Source: JAYRWN01 sp041917975 (lineage in GTDB: Bacteria; Bacteroidota; Bacteroidia; Chitinophagales; Saprospiraceae). Taken from it: a stretch of DNA of 29,266 nt. The stretch spans positions 1-29,266 of the forward strand of contig JAYRWN010000447.1 of the NCBI GenBank assembly GCA_041917975.1, written 5' to 3'. Below, piece by piece: positions 16,163 through 24,152 of this stretch; the stretch's first letter is position 1, and the number at the start of each line of letters is the position of its first letter. The position numbers were made by a program, and so were the translations under genes. The notes beneath the pieces were generated by a model, which was not told the DNA's origin, did no database searches, and saw only the letters and a program-made list of their open reading frames with translations.

Positions 16163-18367
16163 ATGAATCAAAGGAAGTGCATGGCAGCGGGCATCTTGTT
16201 ATTTAGTATTATCCTGGTGGGGTGTAAACATGAACAAGATCAACCTTCCAGGAATGAGGCCCAGGCAAACCAAGGGATGAGTGCAGTGGCCGAATCTAAA
16301 GAATGGAACGACCGCCATTTTGCCATGTTTGTCCATTGGGGTTTATATTCATTACCCGGTGGTGTGTGGGAAGGAAAACAAATTAACAGAGGGTATAGCG
16401 AACAAATAATGGCCCATGCGGGTATTCCTAAAGATACTTATGCCAAGTTAGCTGCTGATTTTAACCCAACCCAGTGGAACGCTCCGGAAGTAGTCCAGCT
16501 CGCTAAATCTGCCGGTATGCAAACCTTAGTCTTTACCGCGAAACACCACGATGGCTTTTGTATGTTTCAATCAGCCCACACGGATTATGATGTTGTTGAT
16601 GCTACACCTTACAAACAGGATGTAATAAAACAATTGGCTGATGCCTGCAGTCAGCAAGGCCTAAAGTTTGGGGTTTATTACAGCCTTATTGATTGGCACC
16701 ATCCTGCTGGAAGCCCCATTTCAGAACACAATGCCGATCCGATATCTGCTGAGTTACACCAATATAATTTAAAACAGATTGAAGAATTATTAACTAATTA
16801 TGGTCAGATAGATCAATTGTGGTTGGATATGGGTGATCCAACGTTGCAACAGAGTCAGGACATTCGCAGCCTGGTCAAAAAAATTCAGCCCAACTGCAGA
16901 TTGAGTGGACGTGTTGGAAATGGTCAAGGAGATTTCTTTGTTTTGGGTGACAATCAATACCCCGACTTCCAAATGGATGCAGCTTGGCAAGTTCCGGCTT
17001 CAATGTTTGATGAAACCTGGGGATATCGTTCGTGGCAAAAACGTGGTCCTGCCCAAGTTAAAGCAACAGAAAAGGTGTTTGCCCTGACAAAGGTGGTCAG
17101 CGGAGGTGGTAATTATCTTCTTAATGTCGGGCCTATGGGTGATGGAGGCATTGTACCCTTCGAAAGAGAAGTCCTTCAAAGTATAGGCCAGTGGTTGAAC
17201 ACCAATGGGGTAATGGTTTTTAATGGTTTGCGCTCACCTTTTGGCCTGCGCACCTGGGGATCAATCACTGTTGATAAAAATGGAGGCAAAATATATGCGC
17301 ATGTTCAGCGATGGCCTGAGGAAAATCAGATTAGTCTTTATGGGATAACCAATACAATTAATAAAATTTACCCCCTTGAAAACCCCGGTCAAGAAATGGT
17401 GGGTATTAAAAATGGAAAGAATCTGCAAATTCAACGTACACCTGAACTGGGAAATAGCCCATTCGGGCAAGTGTTAGTTATAGAATATACAGGGGATCTT
17501 GATGTATTGCCCTTACGGCTAGCTTATGCAAAAGGCAACAATTATGTATTGAACAGTCAGAATGCTACCGCGTATAAAGCTATTGTGGGGTCAAATTATT
17601 ATGCTTCTGCTGCTATGGATACCCGTTTAAAATGGAACCTTAATGTTAGCAAACCCGGCAAATACGAGGTCATCCTGGTCTATACGAATGAAGAAGTCGG
17701 TAAATCCATTATTTTTAAACATGGTAACCAATCGCAAGGTATCACCCTTGAAAAGATAAACCCACAAGAAGCCCCAGCTCCCGAATCAGTTATCTATAGC
17801 GTGTTCAAAATAGCAGAACCAGCCTACTCGAATGCCAATTTTGAACACATTCATGGTCAGGTGTCAGAAAATAACTTTGAAATTCCCTGGGGTGAAAAAA
17901 ACGATCGGCACTGGGTAGATCATGAAAAATGGTTGGAGAAGGGCGATCCTTATGTATTACCTGGAGAAGGATTGAGTACTATTTATGCATCAACTAGTCT
18001 CTTTTCTGGGAAAGACCAAATGTTGTATTCCATGATTACTGTAAAAGATGGTTTGCAACTCTGGGCTAACGGCCGCGAAATCGTTAAAAAAATTGTCCCT
18101 GCTGGTCAGCCGGCAGCCAACATTTTGATCGAAATACCGCTGCTCCAATCGAATAACCAGTTGATTTATAAATTTTTTAATCGTTCAGGAACTCACCTCG
18201 CTGCTGTAAACCATGATGTAGTGGTAGCAATTTATTCTAAACCGGTTACTACCCTGGATCTTAATGCAGGAGATATTTATCCGCTTGAAGTAAAAATGGA
18301 AGACCCTTTAAAAGAATTGGGTTTCGTCAATTTTAAAATCTTGGTGAATTATAAAGAAATTCAGTAA
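16163..18367 (+). CDS. alpha-L-fucosidase lipoprotein, glycoside hydrolase family 29
   Basis: Hydrolyses terminal alpha-L-fucose from glycans by a retaining mechanism. The signal peptide ends in lipobox LVGC with lipidated C21, so it is an outer- or inner-membrane lipoprotein. The GH29 barrel covers about 45-390: ERxxH-like entry WNDRHFAMFVHWGLYSLPGG, then AKHHDGFCMFQS, KFGVYYSLIDWHHP and QLWLDMGD, whose D222 is at the place of the GH29 nucleophile, and NYLLNVGPMGDGG. The acid/base residue cannot be fixed by eye. A second half of about 340 residues (about 395-734), beta-rich, is longer than in typical fucosidases; the segment KWNLNVSKPGKYEVILVYTN looks like a carbohydrate-binding-type sandwich. 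Its start is ATG 16163. It stands alone, facing a convergent gene 26 bases on. Confidence 0.9.
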   Translation: MNQRKCMAAGILLFSIILVGCKHEQDQPSRNEAQANQGMSAVAESKEWNDRHFAMFVHWGLYSLPGGVWEGKQINRGYSEQIMAHAGIPKDTYAKLAADFNPTQWNAPEVVQLAKSAGMQTLVFTAKHHDGFCMFQSAHTDYDVVDATPYKQDVIKQLADACSQQGLKFGVYYSLIDWHHPAGSPISEHNADPISAELHQYNLKQIEELLTNYGQIDQLWLDMGDPTLQQSQDIRSLVKKIQPNCRLSGRVGNGQGDFFVLGDNQYPDFQMDAAWQVPASMFDETWGYRSWQKRGPAQVKATEKVFALTKVVSGGGNYLLNVGPMGDGGIVPFEREVLQSIGQWLNTNGVMVFNGLRSPFGLRTWGSITVDKNGGKIYAHVQRWPEENQISLYGITNTINKIYPLENPGQEMVGIKNGKNLQIQRTPELGNSPFGQVLVIEYTGDLDVLPLRLAYAKGNNYVLNSQNATAYKAIVGSNYYASAAMDTRLKWNLNVSKPGKYEVILVYTNEEVGKSIIFKHGNQSQGITLEKINPQEAPAPESVIYSVFKIAEPAYSNANFEHIHGQVSENNFEIPWGEKNDRHWVDHEKWLEKGDPYVLPGEGLSTIYASTSLFSGKDQMLYSMITVKDGLQLWANGREIVKKIVPAGQPAANILIEIPLLQSNNQLIYKFFNRSGTHLAAVNHDVVVAIYSKPVTTLDLNAGDIYPLEVKMEDPLKELGFVNFKILVNYKEIQ

Positions 18368-18372
18368 CCACC

Positions 18373-18405
18373 AATACCAATATTCACCGGTATTTATTGT
18401 TTTTT
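18373..18405 (+). terminator. possible terminator after the fucosidase
   Basis: AATACC (18373-18378) pairs with GGTATT (18389-18394) with a 10-base loop, followed by TATTGTTTTTT. The stem is short, and its 3' part overlaps the stop codon of the convergent gene. Confidence 0.4.
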
Positions 18406-20130
18406 CATTCGGTTAATTTCAGCCAGAAATTCACGGCGTCTGATGGTGTCGTAAACTATAGGTTGTAAGATATCTTTGGCGGCGCTATATTTTTGTTGAT
18501 TGGAGAAAATTACTGCTAAATTAAATCGCGGATCTTCAAAGGCCGGATGTATGTCCAGGCACCTGGTGTACCAACGGATAGATTCTAAAGTATCGGCCAA
18601 CTGCCAAGCTGTAGCACCAAGGTTATTCAAGACTTGGTGAGAAAATGGGTGCACTTGATGTGCCGCCAAAAAATTAGTTTTGGCCTGCTGAAAGTTCCCT
18701 TGCTGGAAAGCGCTCACCCCAGCATACCATCGGATGGGCATCCCGCTGAAATCCAAACTAAATAATGAATTTACAATTTTGTCCGCCTGGTAGATAACCG
18801 TATTATGGTCATTTTTACTCCGAGCTACCAGTAACTGCTTTAAGTTTAATTCCTGACTATAACGCCACAATCCATAAAACAAACTTGCCATTAACAAGAC
18901 TCCGAGACTTATTTTGATTCTGGAAATGAATATTTTTTTCTCGAAGTTGTTTTGGCTGCCAGTTACTGCTAGCACAGTAAAGAGAAGCATGAATTCTGCC
19001 CGTTCTTTTGGAAAATCCAAAAGGGAAATAATCATATAAATTCCTAAACCCGTCAAAATATAGAGTCGAAATAGTCCATGGTTGGACGTCCAGGCCCCAA
19101 TAACCAAACAAATAACCCAAAGCAGCCACAGGCCAAGCCCAATTAACCCAAGCTCTGCGGTATTCTCCAGCCAATCGTTATGTGCCCGGGTAAAAATCCA
19201 TTCGCGATTTTTTTCCTGGTTAAACCAATAAGGATGCACACCGGTAGATGGCAGGTGTACCTTCCAATTGCCGCTGCCGACTCCGAAGATGGGATGATTA
19301 TTTATTATTGTTATGGTTTTTTCCCAGGCAATCAGGCGATGTTGTGCTGTTTCACTGTAATAAAATCCGGCGGGGTTAAAGCGCTGAACAAGGGGATGGT
19401 CCTTAAAAACAATAATTAAACACAAAAATAACACCAGCGCCGCTGTGGCGTATCGCAGCAGGCTGGAGTTCCTTTTATAATGGATAATCTCTAAACACAC
19501 CGCCATCATCAGCAGTGCCCAACCAGCAAAGGCCGTGCGACTCTGTAAATAGAATACCAGCAAAGAGCCCCAGACCAGAAAAATCCAGCTTATTTTTCCA
19601 CCTGAATGAGTAAACAAGAAGTTTATCGCTAACAAACAAATAACTATTCCGGCCATGACAGATTTATGCCCGGAAGGGAATTGAAGGGTGTAAAGATCCT
19701 GCCAATGACCTAAAGAATAATAATGGACTAAAAGTGATATTGATACCCCCAAGAAATACAGGAAAGTCGTTATAACTATTATATTTCGTAACTGTATTAT
19801 ATGCGTCGAGGATTTATTTAACCACTTCTTCATAAGAATTATACTGCACAATAATATGGTCCATCGCCAATTATTTAATACCGCCTCTCCTTTATTGATG
19901 GCCCAATATGTAGATATCCATTGCCATACTATAAATCCTGTTAAAATGAAGTCAGAGCGTGTGAAATGCCAATCTTTTTCATGACCAAGCGAATACCACA
20001 AAAGAAATAAAAGGACTATTGATCCTATCCAGGTAGGTAAAAAGGCAGGATCGGTGAGTCGGGAGTCCCAGGCCAATAAACACAGGCTTGGCAGCCATCC
20101 GAACCAGGGTATTTTGCTAAAATATTTCAT
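18394..20130 (-). CDS. O-antigen ligase/polymerase-like membrane protein with C-terminal TPRs
   Basis: 578 residues. Roughly ten hydrophobic segments fill about 1-410. The Wzy_C-type signature is seen in the central region: RTAFAGW, then HRLIAWEKTITIINNHPIFGVGSGNW and RAHNDWLENTAELGLIGLGLWLLW. The G-G-G-N, R-H-N and E-G-G pattern in the large periplasmic loop is typical of WaaL/Wzy proteins, which join undecaprenyl-linked glycans to an acceptor or to each other. The C-terminal 110 residues are TPR repeats (AFQQGNFQQAKTNFLAAHQVHPF; RWYTRCLDIHPAFEDPRFNLA), as in Bacteroidota members of this family, some of which may act in protein O-glycosylation. No glycosyltransferases are adjacent, so the substrate is open. 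It follows the MutS-like gene by 50 bases on the same strand. Confidence 0.85.
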   Translation of the reverse strand: MKYFSKIPWFGWLPSLCLLAWDSRLTDPAFLPTWIGSIVLLFLLWYSLGHEKDWHFTRSDFILTGFIVWQWISTYWAINKGEAVLNNWRWTILLCSIILMKKWLNKSSTHIIQLRNIIVITTFLYFLGVSISLLVHYYSLGHWQDLYTLQFPSGHKSVMAGIVICLLAINFLFTHSGGKISWIFLVWGSLLVFYLQSRTAFAGWALLMMAVCLEIIHYKRNSSLLRYATAALVLFLCLIIVFKDHPLVQRFNPAGFYYSETAQHRLIAWEKTITIINNHPIFGVGSGNWKVHLPSTGVHPYWFNQEKNREWIFTRAHNDWLENTAELGLIGLGLWLLWVICLVIGAWTSNHGLFRLYILTGLGIYMIISLLDFPKERAEFMLLFTVLAVTGSQNNFEKKIFISRIKISLGVLLMASLFYGLWRYSQELNLKQLLVARSKNDHNTVIYQADKIVNSLFSLDFSGMPIRWYAGVSAFQQGNFQQAKTNFLAAHQVHPFSHQVLNNLGATAWQLADTLESIRWYTRCLDIHPAFEDPRFNLAVIFSNQQKYSAAKDILQPIVYDTIRRREFLAEINRMKKQ

Positions 20131-20180
20131 GAATAGCTAAAATAAAGATTTAAAAGCCGCAGTCGTGAAGAAACCTTTAA

Positions 20181-21983
20181 TTAAACATCCAAACCCAAGT
20201 CTCTTAAAAGTGAGGATGCGTTAAATGTCGTACAACGGCCGCTCTTAAGCTTATAATCAAAGTGATATTCGCCCCCTGCTACAGTTATGTCAAAATAAAA
20301 ATTGCGTATCTGACCGGGATGGTCGTCCTCTATGGCCGCTAATTGCAAATCATGAGTAGCTACTAAGCCTACTGCTCCGTGGGCGAGCAACTTAAGGATC
20401 ATTGCCCGGCTTCCAAGATATTTATCCTGACTGTTTGTCCCACGCAACATTTCATCGATTAATACGAAAACTTGTTCGCCTCGTTTTAGCGCATCTAACA
20501 TTAAACGCAATCTATTCAGCTCTGCTTTAAAGGTAGAAGTATGTTCGTTCACATTATCCGCGATGCGCATGGAGGTGTACATTCGTGCGGTGGATAAACG
20601 AGCTTCAGACGCACAAACGGGGCCTCCCAGATGTGCCAAAATAAAATTAACACCGAGGGTTCGTAAAAAAGTACTTTTTCCAGCCATGTTGGAACCGGTA
20701 ATCACATCTATTTTAGCATGCCCTACTAGACTATAATCATTATTTATTCGCTCAGATAATGGTATCAAGGGATGTCCACAACTTTTAAAAGATAAAGTGA
20801 AATAATCCGTTACAAATTCAGGCATGATCCATCCAGGTTGATTAAACTGTAATGTGGCCAGGCTGCTAATGGCTTCCAATTCTCCAAGGACTAAAAAATA
20901 ATTTTTTATACTCTGATCTGTGTCTTGCTGCCAGAGTTTTAACGCAGCCAGCTGTCGGAAGTCCCACAAAGCCAGGACATTAAACAATAGTCCGCCCAGC
21001 ATATTTAGACGTAAGTCCAGTTGGCGGCCTATCCTTGCCAGTTGGCGTAATTGGCCGACGGCGCTTCGTCCGCTTTTATTTTTTAACTCTGCCACCATTT
21101 TATTCAAAGGAATTGATGTCCATGGCATTTGTTCTATGAGTTCCAGCGCAGTGGAATAAGCCAAGAGTTCTGCATTTAGTTTGGTTAGTGAGTGGTGATA
21201 AACATTGACCTTTCTGGCAAAATATAGATTTAATAAGGCATGAATGATGAGTATCAAAGTCCATAATTTCATTAACACGGGAATTATCAGAGCGAATAAT
21301 CCGGCCAAAAGAATCCACCAGATCGCCCATCTGCTATAAGAAAAGATCCAATTCCATGATGTTCCAAAGGTCACCGGTGTTTCGGTCAGGTTTATGATCC
21401 GGTGAAAATTTTTTCGCTCTTGATCCTGCTCCAATGGCCATAAACTGAGGGCAAAATCGTGGCGCCACTGCATAAGATGGCTTAATTCTTTAACCATCGT
21501 TTGAGTGTTTAGGATTTCTTGTATGTTCCGCGGTTTGGTGAACCAGTCGGTCAACCGGTGAATACCATGGTAAGTTCTTGCTCTTGATATCCAGGAAAAA
21601 ACACTGTTATCACCAAATAAATCCAGGTCCTGAGAATAGGGGTGTTTATGTTCTACAAATTCATAACCATTATAATATACATTAGAATAACTTTTAATAT
21701 TATTTTCTTCGTTTTGCCACAAGAATAGACTTAATTCCAGGTGTTTTTTTTGTTGCTGAAATTTTTGATGCTTTGACACCAAAAAGGCAAATAGTCCCAC
21801 AGTGCCTAACAGGGCAGTTACACCAGTGGTTATGTTGTGATAAAAAAAATAATATAAGACAGGCACCGAACCCAACACACATAACAACCTTATCCAGGAT
21901 ATCCGGTCAATTTTTTTTATTAAATCTTGTAGTGCTAGATTCTCTATAGTTATCCTGTCCTGATAAAATTTTTGTGGCTCCAT
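20181..21983 (-). CDS. membrane-anchored MutS-family ATPase
   Basis: 600 residues. The C-terminal third is a MutS ATPase: Walker A TGSNMAGKST at 429-438, ABC-type signature region NEHTSTFKAELNRL, Walker B VFVLIDE at 505-511 followed by the MutS-specific RGTNSQD, and ATHD at 542-545. A lever/clamp-like helical part precedes it (about 260-400, LGELEAISSLATL). The mismatch-recognition domain with its Phe-x-Glu motif is absent, so it should not bind mismatches the way MutS1 does. Instead there are two pairs of hydrophobic helices, at about 30-70 and 218-255. Such MutS-like proteins are common in Bacteroidota but their role is not known to me. The start is ATG 21983. It faces xth across 130 bases. 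Confidence 0.88.
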   Translation of the reverse strand: MEPQKFYQDRITIENLALQDLIKKIDRISWIRLLCVLGSVPVLYYFFYHNITTGVTALLGTVGLFAFLVSKHQKFQQQKKHLELSLFLWQNEENNIKSYSNVYYNGYEFVEHKHPYSQDLDLFGDNSVFSWISRARTYHGIHRLTDWFTKPRNIQEILNTQTMVKELSHLMQWRHDFALSLWPLEQDQERKNFHRIINLTETPVTFGTSWNWIFSYSRWAIWWILLAGLFALIIPVLMKLWTLILIIHALLNLYFARKVNVYHHSLTKLNAELLAYSTALELIEQMPWTSIPLNKMVAELKNKSGRSAVGQLRQLARIGRQLDLRLNMLGGLLFNVLALWDFRQLAALKLWQQDTDQSIKNYFLVLGELEAISSLATLQFNQPGWIMPEFVTDYFTLSFKSCGHPLIPLSERINNDYSLVGHAKIDVITGSNMAGKSTFLRTLGVNFILAHLGGPVCASEARLSTARMYTSMRIADNVNEHTSTFKAELNRLRLMLDALKRGEQVFVLIDEMLRGTNSQDKYLGSRAMILKLLAHGAVGLVATHDLQLAAIEDDHPGQIRNFYFDITVAGGEYHFDYKLKSGRCTTFNASSLLRDLGLDV

Positions 21984-22082
21984 GACCGTAAATATCCGAT
22001 AAAATTACAGGTTACCAAATTGGGCCTAACCCTCACCTGGGATTAATAAATATTACTATCTCAAACCTCCGCATTTATCCTA

Positions 22083-22110
22083 ACTTAGTGCGTAAATTAA
22101 ATCACTAAGT
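22083..22110. repeat. 8-bp inverted repeat directly upstream of xth
   Basis: ACTTAGTG (22083-22090) and CACTAAGT (22103-22110) are perfect inverted copies separated by 12 bases, ending 3 bases before the xth ATG. It could be an operator in the divergent mutS-like/xth control region, or an mRNA hairpin at the start codon. Both are inference. Confidence 0.5.
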
Positions 22111-22113
22111 ACC

Positions 22114-22875
22114 ATGCGTCTTGTATCGTGGAATGTAAATGGTATACGGGCCATCATGAAAAAGGATTTCCCGCAAGCCATTCATAATTTGGATGCTGAT
22201 ATTTTGTGCTTTCAGGAAACGAAAGCTCAGGGAGAAGAAGTTCAAAACGAATTAACAAAACTCAATGGATACCATTTTGAATTTAATAGCGCACAACGTA
22301 AAGGGTATTCTGGTGTAGCGATTCTAAGTAAAAATAAACCCCTCAAAATATGGAATGATATGGGCATCGAGGAGCATGATCAGGAAGGTCGTGTGATCAG
22401 TGCAGAGTGGGAGGATTTTTATTTGATAAATGTATACACGCCAAACTCCGGTGAAGGATTAGTCAGATTGGGTTACCGCAGTCAGTGGGACCTTGCTTTT
22501 AAGACATTTGTCATGGATTTAATGCGGACCAAACCGGTTATTATTTGTGGAGATTTGAATGTAGCCCATCAGCCAATAGATATTGCCAGGCCAAAAGAAA
22601 ACTATAATAAATCCGCCGGTTATACCCAAATAGAAATAGATGGTTTCGTCGAATTACTCCATCAGGGGTTTGTAGATACGTTTCGGCAATTTTATCCGGA
22701 AAAAGTCGCTTATACATATTGGAACTATAAATTTTCAGCCCGGGAGAGAAATGTTGGCTGGCGCATTGATTATTTTTTAGCCAGTCAGCAACTCATGCCC
22801 CGTATTAAAGATGCCATGGTATTTGATAGTTATATGGGTAGTGACCATTGCCCCGTAGGAATAGAAGTCGCCTGA
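22114..22875 (+). CDS. xth: exodeoxyribonuclease III / AP endonuclease
   Basis: Cuts DNA 5' of abasic sites and removes 3' blocking groups in base excision repair; cytoplasmic, Mg-dependent. 253 residues, full length. EEP-fold catalytic motifs are all present: SWNVNGIRA (N7), FQETK (metal-binding Glu), NVYTPNSG (Tyr), GDLNVAH (Asp and Asn), RIDYF, and GSDHCPV (final Asp-His) close to the C-terminus. The start is ATG 22114, just after an inverted repeat. It is divergent from the MutS-like ATPase. An unrelated exported protein follows after 97 bases. Confidence 0.96.
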   Translation: MRLVSWNVNGIRAIMKKDFPQAIHNLDADILCFQETKAQGEEVQNELTKLNGYHFEFNSAQRKGYSGVAILSKNKPLKIWNDMGIEEHDQEGRVISAEWEDFYLINVYTPNSGEGLVRLGYRSQWDLAFKTFVMDLMRTKPVIICGDLNVAHQPIDIARPKENYNKSAGYTQIEIDGFVELLHQGFVDTFRQFYPEKVAYTYWNYKFSARERNVGWRIDYFLASQQLMPRIKDAMVFDSYMGSDHCPVGIEVA

Positions 22876-22972
22876 TGAATTGCAGGGTGTTTGCGCTTGG
22901 CTCAATAATTGTACAACCTGGGGATATTTTTTATATTTCTGGATACAGTGGTGGCAATTAGAATTTGTAACC

Positions 22973-23983
22973 ATGCTGCAGTATATTTTAATTATTATTT
23001 TTTTGCTTCAAAGTTTCGTCGGAGTCGGGCAATTGGAAGATTTTTCTATTTTATCCATCAATCTTCCAGAGGAATTATCGGCAGCTCACCAGGAATTTTC
23101 GGGCCTGGCTATCCAACGCGATTATTTATATTTATTATCCGAAAGCCGGATTCAGGAAGGAAGAGAGGGAAAAATATATCGGATAAGGATAGCCGACATT
23201 GACCAGTATTTACAGGATACTACTTATCTCATTAATTTTGAAAAATTGGAACTAAAAAATCTTAATTATATTGTTTCAAAAATTAATGGTACGGAGGGTA
23301 AATATTATGAAGGGTTGGAGGCAATGGTTATCGTAGATACCGTTGTTTATTTAAGCGTGGAAACTGAAAATCCATGCCCAAACAATTATATTATTACAGC
23401 CCTCTTAGATGTTGATCATGCTTTTATAGATACATCTTTAATAGTGGAGATGCCCAAACCTAAAACGGAAAAAGGCGAATTTATTTATAATGCCGGCATT
23501 GAAGCGATGGCGGTTATCCAGGATACTCTGTGGACTTTTTTTGAGTTTAATTATTTTGATAGAGGTAATAATGCCAAACTAATACACCAAAAGTATCGAT
23601 TTGAAGTTCCTCTTGAACCGCTCCCTTTCCGTTTAACTGACGTTTGTGCGGTTGAGAATAATTCCGGTTTTTCATTAATAGGTGTTAATTATTTTTATAA
23701 AGGTGCTGGAAAAGATACTGTTTATCGGGTCCCGGCATATGATCGAATGAATTATATACTTGTTAATGAGCAGAATGCCTGGCATAATTTCTGCCGGTTG
23801 GTACAAATAAGTTATAAAAATGACGCATTAACCTGGACACCCATTTGGAATTTTCCCGAATCATTTTATGATTATAACTGGGAAGGATTGGCAGCTTATC
23901 GGGACGGTTATTTTCTTGTGAATGACAAATATGGCCCGGCAAACGAAAGAGTATCAAAACTAATTTATTTGCAGCGGAAATGA
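22973..23983 (+). CDS. exported protein, SdiA-regulated/phytase-like propeller type
   Basis: 337 residues from ATG 22973. The frame is open back to TTG 22880, but the peptide from M(22973), MLQYILIIIFLLQSFVGVGQ, is a clean signal sequence and the added stretch is not, so I take the ATG. The mature part repeats the pattern [EA]G[LI]EAM or SGLA, followed by a short beta pair ending in D/N: EFSGLAIQRDYLYLLSE, YEGLEAMVIVDTVVYLSVETE, AGIEAMAVIQDTLWTFFE, WEGLAAYRDGYFLVNDKYG. That pattern occurs in the esterase-like phytase and SdiA-regulated beta-propellers (family assignment by eye). No lipobox or T9SS domain is present, so it is probably periplasmic. No catalytic residues can be named. Confidence 0.75.
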   Translation: MLQYILIIIFLLQSFVGVGQLEDFSILSINLPEELSAAHQEFSGLAIQRDYLYLLSESRIQEGREGKIYRIRIADIDQYLQDTTYLINFEKLELKNLNYIVSKINGTEGKYYEGLEAMVIVDTVVYLSVETENPCPNNYIITALLDVDHAFIDTSLIVEMPKPKTEKGEFIYNAGIEAMAVIQDTLWTFFEFNYFDRGNNAKLIHQKYRFEVPLEPLPFRLTDVCAVENNSGFSLIGVNYFYKGAGKDTVYRVPAYDRMNYILVNEQNAWHNFCRLVQISYKNDALTWTPIWNFPESFYDYNWEGLAAYRDGYFLVNDKYGPANERVSKLIYLQRK

Positions 23984-24020
23984 ATTAATCTGACGGCTAT
24001 AATTTACAGGAATTATATTA

Positions 24021-24058
24021 GTGTCATGTCTATCGTAACGAGACATCTAATTTGACAC
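24021..24058. repeat. compound hairpin in a convergent intergenic region
   Basis: Outer arms GTGTCA (24021-24026) and TGACAC (24053-24058) enclose inner arms ATGTCT (24026-24031) and AGACAT (24041-24046), which share one base with the outer arm. CG/CG can close a TAA loop. No T-tract follows, so it is not a standard terminator. The two flanking genes converge here. Confidence 0.45.
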
Positions 24059-24152
24059 GATATCATCTGCAGCTAATAAACCCCAGGATCTGCAACCTGG
24101 ATTAATTAAGAGTGAAGACCCTGAGGTTTTATTTTTTTCGAGACTGAATAAA

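Noticed and set aside
22880..22972. Longer start (TTG 22880) of the propeller-like protein
   Set aside because: It would bury a clear signal peptide that starts at ATG 22973.
24065..24152. Terminator for either convergent gene near 24130
   Set aside because: A T-run (TTTTATTTTTTT) is present, but the only stems I can draw before it are 3-5 pairs.
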